Notes under the pieces: generated by a model
Database searches by the model: none
What the model saw: only the letters and a program-made list of their open reading frames with translations
What the model was told of the DNA's origin: nothing
In this document: one piece after another, positions 1 through 5,346 of the stretch
Position numbering within the stretch: the stretch's first letter is position 1
Layout of the letters: each line of letters opens with the position of its first letter
Assembly (NCBI GenBank): GCA_018712665.1
Contig: DVGP01000001.1
Coordinates: 1 to 6,587 of the forward strand
DNA from: Candidatus Pelethomonas intestinigallinarum
GTDB lineage: Bacteria > Bacillota > Clostridia > Oscillospirales > Oscillospiraceae
Reading direction: 5' to 3'
DNA length: 6,587 nucleotides
Program-made: the position numbers and the translations under genes

Positions 1-312
1 GCATTTACAGCGCTGCCGGCCATATCAGATAAGTTGGATTTTGTCTCCTGTTTTTCATCTCGGATGTTTTCCGTGAAATCTGCCGGCCGTCCGGACCCGG
101 GACACCCTGATTTTGCAGGCATTTTTCCACACGCCGGGGGCCATCAGGAAAACGAAAAATCTGACATCTACGGGGGGCCATCCGTTTTTGTGAAAATAAG
201 GCCGTTTCGGGGCCGCCAAAATTGTCCTTGTGCCGGAAGCGGCACAAGGGCGGTTTTGGCGGTTCTCAGGACAGGAAGAGAGGTGAAACGGTATTCTTCT
301 GAGCGTTCACGA
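1..312. other. Non-coding leader region with hairpin
   Basis: I see no convincing gene in this stretch. Open frames that enter it have no ribosome binding site and no recognisable protein. It contains a 9-bp direct repeat CTGCCGGCC at 13-21 and 80-88, a 10-bp direct repeat GGGGGCCATC at 136-145 and 173-182, and the long hairpin listed separately at 213-262. No promoter with two good hexamers was found. It may be the leader of the following gene or a cis-acting site such as a transfer origin; the sequence alone does not decide. Confidence 0.5.
213..262 (+). repeat. Long inverted repeat; probable structured RNA or cis site
   Basis: The left arm is 213-234 and the right arm 241-262. All 22 positions pair on the + strand: 19 Watson-Crick pairs and three G-U pairs (222-253, 223-252, 225-250). 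A further G-C pair (235-240) closes a GAAG tetraloop. The arms begin CCGCCAAAA and end TTTTGGCGG. On the other strand the same three positions would be A-C mismatches, so the fold favours + strand RNA, or + strand single-stranded DNA tolerating G-T pairs. No T-run follows, so it is not a standard intrinsic terminator. It ends 16 bases before a GAGAGGTG ribosome-binding-like site (279-285) ahead of the next gene. Possible roles are a regulatory leader, an mRNA-stabilising stem, or a relaxase/oriT-type hairpin. Confidence 0.75.
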
Positions 313-313
313 C

Positions 314-1396
314 ATGGAACTTCTCCGCCTGCTCCGCTGGTGCCGCTTCATTGCCCCCGCGACTTTAGAGGACGCCTTCTCCAAGGCGGAGATCGCAAAT
401 CTCGCCGGCGCCGGCTATCTCAAGAGGCACGCCAAAAGCGGGGCCTATGTCCTCACGGGTAGAGGAGGCCGCCTGCTCGACACCGCCTTTTCAGGGCACA
501 AGCTTCCCCAGGCGCAGCGGGCCTACCGGGAGGCAGACATCCAGAGGCGGCTGTATATCGCCCGTCTGACGGTGACCGCGTTCCGGGCCGGGATTAATGT
601 CTTCACCGCCGGCATAGAGGACCTGAGGAAAGAGCCTGCCCTGTTCCTTCCCTCTAACAGCCGGGGCCGCGGGGCAAACCCCTGGGCCAACACCCGTATC
701 GCGGCGGTGGCGGCCCTGGGGGACACGGCCTATGCCGTCCACCATGTACGGCCGGGGATCGGCCGGCTGCTCTTCTCCGATGAACTGGCCGCCTTCACCC
801 GGAACATCTCCACGCTGAGAGCGCCAGCGCAGGCGTTCCTCTTCTTCGGGGACAGCTACGGTGAACTACTGACCGAACTGGAGCGCGGCGGGGAACCGGA
901 CGCTGGCCGGCTGATCGGCTATGGCGAAGCTTACCGCCGCCTGCGCCTGCCCGCGCACCTGCTCACCTGTGATGACGCCGGGGCGCTGCAGCTTCGCGTC
1001 ATGGCCCGGCCCAGCTACCGGGAGGGACTGACCCGCATTGCTTTGAAGTCGAGATACGCCCCGCCGCCGGAAGACTTTCCCCAGTGCGACGCTCTGTTCG
1101 GCGGCGCGCCTTTTCTCCTGGCCGCGGATATGGACCTGCGGCGCATCGACGCCGCCGTTGACGCCGCCCGGGAGAGGGGGGACGGCCCCATCGTGCTGGC
1201 CGCTCTGGAGGCGCAGGCCGAGGCTGTCCTGTACGCGCGGTACCGGGACACGGGCAAGGCCCGGGTCTTTACCCTGACAGACGCCGCCCTGAAGGAGTTT
1301 CTTAGGGGGGAAGGGGAGGGGTGTGACCCATCCCAGCTGCCATTCACCACCGAGAAAGGAGAGGTGATCCATGCCCCGCTTATCAAAGCTCGTTGA
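314..1396 (+). CDS. Hypothetical protein, winged-helix-like N-terminus, upstream of virD4
   Basis: I do not recognise this 360-residue protein as a named family. Residues 1-58 look like a winged helix-turn-helix: an opening helix, a helix around AEIANLAGAGYL, then a wing-like YVLTGRGGRLL. A second region begins about residue 75 (DIQRRLYIARLTVTAFRAG) and has alternating helix and strand character to about 330, including AYAVHHV and PAQAFLFFGD. This order, a DNA-binding N-terminus then an alpha/beta domain, resembles the replication-relaxation/MobC-like proteins of mobile elements, but I see no diagnostic catalytic residues, so this is only a hypothesis. There is no signal peptide or membrane segment. 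The last 26 bases overlap the start of the coupling-protein gene, so the two are probably cotranscribed and translationally coupled. The ATG at 314 has no well-spaced ribosome binding site. An in-frame ATT at 293 sits 7 bases after AGGTG, and an in-frame stop at 284-286 bounds any extension. The true start may therefore be upstream. Confidence 0.75.
   Translation: MELLRLLRWCRFIAPATLEDAFSKAEIANLAGAGYLKRHAKSGAYVLTGRGGRLLDTAFSGHKLPQAQRAYREADIQRRLYIARLTVTAFRAGINVFTAGIEDLRKEPALFLPSNSRGRGANPWANTRIAAVAALGDTAYAVHHVRPGIGRLLFSDELAAFTRNISTLRAPAQAFLFFGDSYGELLTELERGGEPDAGRLIGYGEAYRRLRLPAHLLTCDDAGALQLRVMARPSYREGLTRIALKSRYAPPPEDFPQCDALFGGAPFLLAADMDLRRIDAAVDAARERGDGPIVLAALEAQAEAVLYARYRDTGKARVFTLTDAALKEFLRGEGEGCDPSQLPFTTEKGEVIHAPLIKAR
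1353..1370 (+). promoter_or_regulatory. Unusually complete Shine-Dalgarno before virD4
   Basis: The 18 bases just before the ATG match the complement of the usual Firmicutes 16S rRNA 3' tail (AGAAAGGAGGTGATCC) with only a two-base insertion: AGAAAGGA, GA, GGTGATCC. It lies inside the 3' end of the preceding coding sequence. It fixes the VirD4 start at 1371, and suggests strong or coupled initiation. Confidence 0.7.
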
Positions 1397-3443
1397 AAAG
1401 CTGGAAGACCGCCTCAGCGGGAAATGGGGGCGCTGGTACGCACGCCACAAGGCGAAGCTTCCCGTCTACATCCCGCTGGGGCTGGGCGCCTGGTATCTCT
1501 ACGGGATGTTCGTCAACTCCCTGCGGCTGGGCAAGCAGTCGGTATTCAACACCACCGGGGAGGTCATCGAGAGCATCTGGGTGTTCAATCCCTTCAAAAA
1601 TCTCATTGCGCCCTTTACGCCCTTCGGCCTGGGCGTTACAGCGGTCATTGTGTTACTCATCTGCCTCATCACCAAGAAGGGCTACTCCTGGCTCTCTGGC
1701 TACAAGTTCGTCAAGGATAAGCGCGGCTTTGACATCCTGCCTGACGGCACCCACGGTACCAGCGGCTTTATGGACAGGAGGGAGCGGGCCAAAATCCTGG
1801 AGACCGGACCGGTGGAACAGCTCACCGGCACCGTTCTCGGGAAATACAAGGACGATCCGGACGATGACGATAAGTATGCCGAGTATGTGACGCTGAAAAA
1901 GGGCAGCGGCCTGACCGAGCACACCATGGTCTACGGCGCCACAGGCGCCGGTAAGAGCCGCGGGTTTGTCAAGCCCTTCATCCTCCAGTGCGCCAAGCGC
2001 GGGGAGAGTCTGATCCTGGTGGATCCCAAGGGCGAGTTTTACGAGACCATGTCCGGCTTTCTCCGGGATGAGGGCTACGAGGTGCGCCTGTTCAATCTTC
2101 TGGATATGGAGAACTCCGACGCCTGGAACTGCCTGGCTGATGCCACAGAGGACCCCAACCTGGTGCAGTCCATCGCGGAGGTTATCATCAACAACACCTC
2201 CAACAGCGAGGAGCGGCAGGACTTCTGGAGCAAGGCCGAGCTGAACCTGCTGGTGGCCCTCATCCACTATGTGATCCGCCTCAAGGGTCCGGACGGCAAA
2301 CTGTGCCCCATCCATGAGCGTTGCCTGGGCGCCATCTACCGCCTGCTCTCCAGCGAGAGCTTCCAGAGTCTGGAGGAGATCATGAACGGTCTGCCCAAAG
2401 ACCACCCGGCCAGAGCGCCCTACGGCATCTTCAAGCTGGCCAACCGCCAGATCTGGGGTAACATCGCCATTGGCCTTGGCAACCGCCTGGCCGTGTTCCA
2501 AAATCCCCTGGTGGACAAGATTACCGCCTACAACGAGATCGACATGACGCTCCCGGGAAGAAAGCCCTGCGCCTACTTCTGCGCCATATCCGATCAGGAC
2601 AGCAGCTTGGAGTTTCTAAGCTCCCTGTTCTTCTCTCAGCTCTTCTCCCGCCTGATGAGCTACGCCCGCCGGGAGGGGACCGGCGGCCGCCTGCCGGTGA
2701 CGGTAAATGTATGCCTGGAGGAGTTCTGCAACATCGGCAAACTGGTGGATTTCAAGAAGGTGCTCAGCGTATGCCGCAGCCGCGGCATCCACTGTCAGCT
2801 CATCGTGCAGTCCATCAGCCAGCTCTCCGACCGCTATGAGAAGAAGGAGTGGGAGGAACTTATCGGCAACTGCGACATCCAGATCTGCCTGGGCTGCAAC
2901 GACCAGATGACGGCAAAGTACATCTCGGACAAGTGCGGCTCTGTCACCATCCGGGTCAACAACAACCAGTTCCCCCTCATGCCGCTGTTCTCCCCGGTCT
3001 ACTCCACCACCCGCCCCTACTCCCAGACCCGCAGCAACACCCAGCGGGCGCTGATGCAGCCGGACGAGATTCAGCGTATGGACAACAAGCAGTGCATCGT
3101 CCTGCTGCGCGGCCAGAAGCCCATGCTGCTCTACAAGATCATCCCAGATGAGTTCTCCGCCTTCCGCAGGCTGCGGCCTACGCCGGTGAGCGAGCACATT
3201 CCCGTGTGGCGTGCGCGCCTTGCCAATGAGGCAGAAAAGCAAGCAGGGTATCCCGGGCAGGAACCGCACCAGGCGGAGCCGGACCCAGCGCCCGCGCCCC
3301 AGCTGGAAGCAAAGACGAAGGAGCCGAAGGACGGGCCGGAGCTGCGGTTTGACTATGACTTTACCGGCGGGGACGGTGACCTGGGCATGGTGGAGAAGCC
3401 AGTGTCCTCGGTGCTGGGCGAAGACATGCCGGAGTGGGGCTGA
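1371..3443 (+). CDS. virD4: VirD4/TraG-like type IV coupling protein
   Basis: This is a membrane-anchored ATPase that links the relaxase-DNA complex to the type IV secretion channel during conjugation. Two hydrophobic segments lie at about residues 31-49 and 82-101, followed by a cytoplasmic ATPase. Walker A is GATGAGKS (189-196), and the family signature VDPKGEFY is at 217-224. Walker B is VCLEEFCNIG (447-456), where many family members have LDEFANIG. A conserved stretch QLIVQSISQLSDRY (476-489) and a later GNCDIQICLG (499-508) also fit TraG/VirD4 proteins. At 690 residues it is within the family's range. Residues about 605-690 form a proline-rich, charged tail that may contact relaxase or other partners. 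The gene starts within the 3' end of the preceding gene behind a very strong ribosome binding site. The following genes on the opposite strand converge on it, and I see no + strand terminator after it. The relaxase and VirB4-type genes are not in the window. Clostridial Tn1549-like elements carry similar proteins. Confidence 0.95.
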   Translation: MPRLSKLVEKLEDRLSGKWGRWYARHKAKLPVYIPLGLGAWYLYGMFVNSLRLGKQSVFNTTGEVIESIWVFNPFKNLIAPFTPFGLGVTAVIVLLICLITKKGYSWLSGYKFVKDKRGFDILPDGTHGTSGFMDRRERAKILETGPVEQLTGTVLGKYKDDPDDDDKYAEYVTLKKGSGLTEHTMVYGATGAGKSRGFVKPFILQCAKRGESLILVDPKGEFYETMSGFLRDEGYEVRLFNLLDMENSDAWNCLADATEDPNLVQSIAEVIINNTSNSEERQDFWSKAELNLLVALIHYVIRLKGPDGKLCPIHERCLGAIYRLLSSESFQSLEEIMNGLPKDHPARAPYGIFKLANRQIWGNIAIGLGNRLAVFQNPLVDKITAYNEIDMTLPGRKPCAYFCAISDQDSSLEFLSSLFFSQLFSRLMSYARREGTGGRLPVTVNVCLEEFCNIGKLVDFKKVLSVCRSRGIHCQLIVQSISQLSDRYEKKEWEELIGNCDIQICLGCNDQMTAKYISDKCGSVTIRVNNNQFPLMPLFSPVYSTTRPYSQTRSNTQRALMQPDEIQRMDNKQCIVLLRGQKPMLLYKIIPDEFSAFRRLRPTPVSEHIPVWRARLANEAEKQAGYPGQEPHQAEPDPAPAPQLEAKTKEPKDGPELRFDYDFTGGDGDLGMVEKPVSSVLGEDMPEWG

Positions 3444-3505
3444 GGTCCTTTCCGCAGTCATGCCGCCGCAGACGAAACATCGCCCTTTCGATATGCTTAC
3501 ACGTG

Positions 3506-3541
3506 AAAAAAGGCACAGGCGGATCTCGCTCCGTCTGTGCC
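3506..3541 (-). terminator. Rho-independent terminator of the toxin-antitoxin operon
   Basis: Read on the minus strand, a stem formed by 3541-3530 and 3523-3512 (seven GC-rich pairs GGCACAG/CTGTGCC, one A-C mismatch, four more pairs) has a six-base loop and is followed by six T's (3511-3506). It begins 8 bases after the toxin stop codon. On the + strand the stem is equally good, but no T-run follows it, so it should mainly stop minus-strand transcription. Confidence 0.85.
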
Positions 3542-3548
3542 TCGGCTG

Positions 3549-3872
3549 TTATTGCTCTCCCAGAATGCTCTGCCATTCCCGCCTGTTATACAGCACCCGC
3601 AGGACATGGACGCTGCCGCGGCCCTTGTCCACAACATAAAAGACCACATAGTTCTCCGCAAACAGCCGGCGCACGTCCATGGCGGCATATGGCTCATCAT
3701 CCACGACACGGTTGCGCTCGGGCATGGAGGCCAGCGAGAGGATCTCCGCTTTGATGGAGGTGTAGATGCGCTGGGCGGCGGCGGGTTCCCTCAGCGTATT
3801 GGAGATATAGTCCAAAATGTCCTGAAGGTCCTGCACGGCAGGCTGGGCGATCTCGATTTTGTACTGTGTCAA
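3549..3872 (-). CDS. RelE/ParE-family toxin of type II toxin-antitoxin system
   Basis: This 107-residue protein has the length and layout of RelE/ParE toxins. An N-terminal strand (YKIEIAQPAV) leads to two helices with DLQDILDYISNTL. Then come SLASMPERNRV (46-56), a conserved RRL (68-70), the strand NYVVFYVVD (74-82) and a closing VHVLRVLYNRREW (88-100). The ending resembles ParE (gyrase poisons) more than RelE/YoeB mRNA nucleases, since no C-terminal catalytic histidine or tyrosine pair is evident; the target is inferred only. The start is TTG, four bases after the antitoxin stop codon. Its ribosome binding site GGGAGGG (3889-3883) lies inside the antitoxin's last codons. The weak start and the tight spacing suggest translation coupled to, and limited relative to, the antitoxin. 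A terminator follows directly. Confidence 0.9.
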   Translation of the reverse strand: MTQYKIEIAQPAVQDLQDILDYISNTLREPAAAQRIYTSIKAEILSLASMPERNRVVDDEPYAAMDVRRLFAENYVVFYVVDKGRGSVHVLRVLYNRREWQSILGEQ

Positions 3873-3876
3873 GCGA

Positions 3877-4149
3877 TTATTTCCCTCCCAGCTGAAACCG
3901 CCGCTCTAACTCTGCAAAGACGTCCTCGGCCGGTCGGCTCTGTCCAGTCTTGACAGCGGCAAGACCCTCGTCCAGCAGCCGGCGCAGCTCCTGCCGCCCG
4001 CTGAGGCGTTCGTATTCGGCGTGGGACATGACCACCAGATCGCCAGCTCCATTTTTTGTAATGAATACCGGCTCCTGATACTTGTGGCAAAACTCCGAGA
4101 TCTCATTGTATTTGTTGCGCAAATCGGAACTTGGACGAATATTTGTCAC
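3877..4149 (-). CDS. Phd/YefM-family antitoxin
   Basis: The product neutralises the adjacent toxin and, as known for the family, probably represses its own promoter. Starting at GTG 4149 it has 90 residues. The N-terminus TNIRPSSDLRNKYNEISEFC, then EPVFITKNGAGDLVVMSHAEYERL (26-49), is the typical Phd/YefM dimerisation and DNA-binding fold. Residues 50-90 are the charged, likely flexible toxin-binding tail. I prefer the GTG over the in-frame ATG codons at 4179, 4173 and 4170. AAGGAGG (4164-4158) lies 8 bases before the GTG, the family N-terminus begins there, and the ATG codons lie in or next to the predicted -10 box and start point. It is the first gene of the operon, in the usual antitoxin-then-toxin order. 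Confidence 0.92.
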   Translation of the reverse strand: MTNIRPSSDLRNKYNEISEFCHKYQEPVFITKNGAGDLVVMSHAEYERLSGRQELRRLLDEGLAAVKTGQSRPAEDVFAELERRFQLGGK

Positions 4150-4171
4150 TGTCAGCGCCTCCTTATACATC

Positions 4172-4199
4172 ATATGCATATTCTATCAAAATAATGATA
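4172..4199. promoter_or_regulatory. Candidate paired operators for antitoxin autoregulation
   Basis: Two dyads overlap the promoter. ATATGCATAT (4172-4181) is a perfect 10-bp palindrome over the end of the -10 box and the start point. TATCA-6-TGATA (4184-4199) lies across the spacer. Their centres are 15 bp apart. Phd/YefM antitoxins commonly bind paired palindromes at their own promoter, so these are plausible binding sites. AT-rich DNA gives short palindromes by chance, so confidence is moderate. Confidence 0.5.
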
Positions 4200-4208
4200 C
4201 AAAGTCAA
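4180..4208 (-). promoter_or_regulatory. Promoter of the toxin-antitoxin operon
   Basis: On the minus strand, TTGACT (4208-4203) is a -35 box one base off consensus. It is followed by exactly 17 bases and then TAGAAT (4185-4180), a -10 box one base off TATAAT. Transcription should begin near 4173, giving a short leader with the ribosome binding site at 4164-4158 and the GTG start at 4149. The AT-rich stretch stands out from the GC-rich surroundings. Confidence 0.85.
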
Positions 4209-4308
4209 GGGGGAGCGGTATGCAAGGGTGTAAAAGCCACTCACAGTATGTTGCATTTTCATTGAATGATCCGCACCTGGAATGTGAAAACGGACTGGAG
4301 GTATCCCT

Positions 4309-5343
4309 ATGAGGGCTGCGAAGCTGAAAGAACGCCCCGGCTTCTCTTTGATGAAGCAGACGGACATACAGAATATCTACTACATGCAGATGCCCCGCTG
4401 GCTCTTTTCCGATCCCCGCTACGCCGACATGAGCCTGGACGCCAAGGTGGCCTACACCTTTCTCCTCAACCGCTTCCAGCTCTCCCGCAGAAAGGGCTGG
4501 GTCAATGACCAGGGCGAGGTATTTGTCATCTTCCCGCGCCTTGCGCTGGCCAAGGAGCTGCGAGTATGCGAGAAGCGGGTCACCGCTGCGTTCCGCACCC
4601 TGGCGGAACGCAGGCTTATCTGGGAGAAGCGGTGCGGCCGGGGCGACGCTAACCAGATCTATCTGGCCCGTGTGGAACCCATGGACGACCCGGACTACCA
4701 GTGTGCCCCCTTCCTTACGGACGAGGGGGAGGAGGGCGGTTGTAGAACCGCGGATCTGGCGGGTCTTGAGGATGCGCCGGGAGCCCCGCTGCCCTCAGAA
4801 CCGCAGGATCTGACGCTCCAGAACGGCGGAATCGGCGGCTCTGGAACAGCGGAATCGGCGGTTTTAGAACTGCCAGTTCCGCTGTCCAGTAAGAAAGAAA
4901 AAAGAAAAAAAGAACGCAGTGAGAAAGAAGTCAGTCAGTCTGTCGCGCCCCCGCTGTCGGCGGGCGCGGCCTGGGACGGACGGACAGACGAGGAGGAAGA
5001 GGAACTTCTGGACATCCTGGATGCCTGTGAACTTGACTGCTTTGCCCCGGAGACGGCCCGCGTGTTTGAAAACGCCGTGGAGCGGCTGTTCTACTCGGAC
5101 GGCTTCCGCATTGGGACCGCCACGCTCCCGAAACGCCGCATCCGCGCCAAACTCAAACTGCTGGACGGCATGGTGCTGCGCTCCGCGGAGAGCAAACTGG
5201 CCGCCAATCTGGAGCGCGAGGTCAAAAACTCCACGGCCTATACCATGGCGACCATCCTCAACTGCATCGCTGAGAGCGACAGCGACCTGATGGTGGACCC
5301 CTATCTCAACAGCCTGCGCGCTCCGCCAGAGAGGAGGTGTTAA
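4309..5343 (+). CDS. repA: RepA_N-family replication initiator protein
   Basis: This 344-residue protein starts replication of the element by binding its origin. The RepA_N domain spans about residues 14-120: QNIYYMQMPRWLF, then YADMSLDAKVAYTFLLNRF, GWVNDQGEVFVIFPRLALAKEL and a helix pair CEKRVTAAFRTLAERRLIW with a basic finish. Residues about 125-225 are a low-complexity linker with a lysine/arginine/glutamate run (SKKEKRKKERSEKE, 194-207). Residues about 230-325 (LLDILDACELDCF to MATILNCIAES) form a helical C-terminal domain like that of clostridial RepA proteins. TGGAGG (4296-4301) is 7 bases before the ATG. The linker-coding DNA holds 23-bp repeats listed separately, which may be the origin itself. 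The next gene starts 3 bases after the stop, so the two are in one operon. I found no clear promoter in 4209-4308, though one is expected since the upstream genes read the other way. Confidence 0.93.
   Translation: MRAAKLKERPGFSLMKQTDIQNIYYMQMPRWLFSDPRYADMSLDAKVAYTFLLNRFQLSRRKGWVNDQGEVFVIFPRLALAKELRVCEKRVTAAFRTLAERRLIWEKRCGRGDANQIYLARVEPMDDPDYQCAPFLTDEGEEGGCRTADLAGLEDAPGAPLPSEPQDLTLQNGGIGGSGTAESAVLELPVPLSSKKEKRKKERSEKEVSQSVAPPLSAGAAWDGRTDEEEEELLDILDACELDCFAPETARVFENAVERLFYSDGFRIGTATLPKRRIRAKLKLLDGMVLRSAESKLAANLEREVKNSTAYTMATILNCIAESDSDLMVDPYLNSLRAPPERRC
4744..4889. repeat. Iteron-like 23-bp repeats inside repA (candidate oriV)
   Basis: Copies begin at 4797, 4820 and 4843, exactly 23 bp apart. 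A decayed copy starts in phase at 4866, and a separate copy lies at 4744-4766. Each begins AGAAC or GGAAC; the best shared core is GCGGAATCGGCGG (4826-4838 and 4849-4861). By eye, the copies at 4820 and 4843 agree at 19 of 23 positions, and those at 4744 and 4820 at 18 of 23. An inverted copy is present: CTGGAACAGCGGAA (4841-4854) against TTCCGCTGTCCAG (4877-4889), one base gap. GAACT-GCC-AGTTC (4867-4879) is a further small dyad. The period breaks the reading frame, so the repeat is kept at DNA level. RepA_N plasmids are known to carry their origin within rep, which fits. Confidence 0.7.
4891..4914 (+). other. Purine-only A-rich tract beside iterons; possible unwinding element
   Basis: Twenty-four bases consist only of A and G, including runs of six and seven A's, in an otherwise GC-rich region. 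They encode KKEKRKKE of RepA. The position directly after the iteron-like array is where an origin's easily melted segment would be expected. The same run is also a possible slippage site: A AAA AAA in frame at 4905-4911, with a -1 frame stop at 4920-4922. Confidence 0.45.
4944..4968 (+). repeat. GC-rich hairpin in repA coding sequence
   Basis: CGCGCCC (4944-4950) pairs with GGGCGCG (4962-4968), and CCG (4951-4953) with CGG (4958-4960) extends the stem inside, leaving one bulged C. It lies 30 bases after the A-rich tract, at the right edge of the candidate origin. Strong stems can arise by chance in GC-rich coding DNA, so its function is unproven. Confidence 0.4.
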
Positions 5344-5346
5344 ACG

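Noticed and set aside
171..189. Small stem ACGGG/TCCGT followed by five T's as a terminator
   Set aside because: Only five pairs including a G-T, too weak to call; no gene clearly ends upstream within the window.
213..262. Long hairpin as an intrinsic terminator of an upstream gene
   Set aside because: Neither strand has a T-run after the stem.
34..462. Plus-strand open frame of 142 codons across the leader
   Set aside because: No ribosome binding site, no recognisable sequence, it overlaps the better-supported gene at 314, and it would have to be translated through the long hairpin.
1653..2501. Long minus-strand open frame (282 codons) opposite virD4
   Set aside because: It lies wholly within the clearly recognised VirD4 gene, has no recognisable protein features and is explained by the base composition of GC-rich coding DNA.
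3423..3440. Shared DMPEW-like ending of VirD4 and a DMPADIPEW segment in the acidic protein
   Set aside because: Too short and both regions are low complexity; no evidence of a real shared motif.
2616..3461. Long minus-strand open frame (281 codons) opposite the 3' part of virD4
   Set aside because: It mirrors the VirD4 coding sequence, is rich in low-information Leu/Ala/Arg/His sequence, and would run into the toxin-antitoxin terminator region without its own signals.
4150..4179. Antitoxin start at the upstream ATG (4179)
   Set aside because: This codon overlaps the predicted -10/start-point region, has no ribosome binding site, and the family N-terminus begins at the GTG at 4149, which has AAGGAGG at good spacing.
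4175..4203. Plus-strand promoter for repA using TGATACAAA as extended -10
   Set aside because: No acceptable -35 box at 16-18 bases, and it lies within the well-supported minus-strand promoter.
4220..4256. ATGCAA and TTGCAT inverted pair in the repA upstream region as an operator
   Set aside because: Six-base arms 25 bases apart are expected often by chance, and no promoter could be placed beside them.
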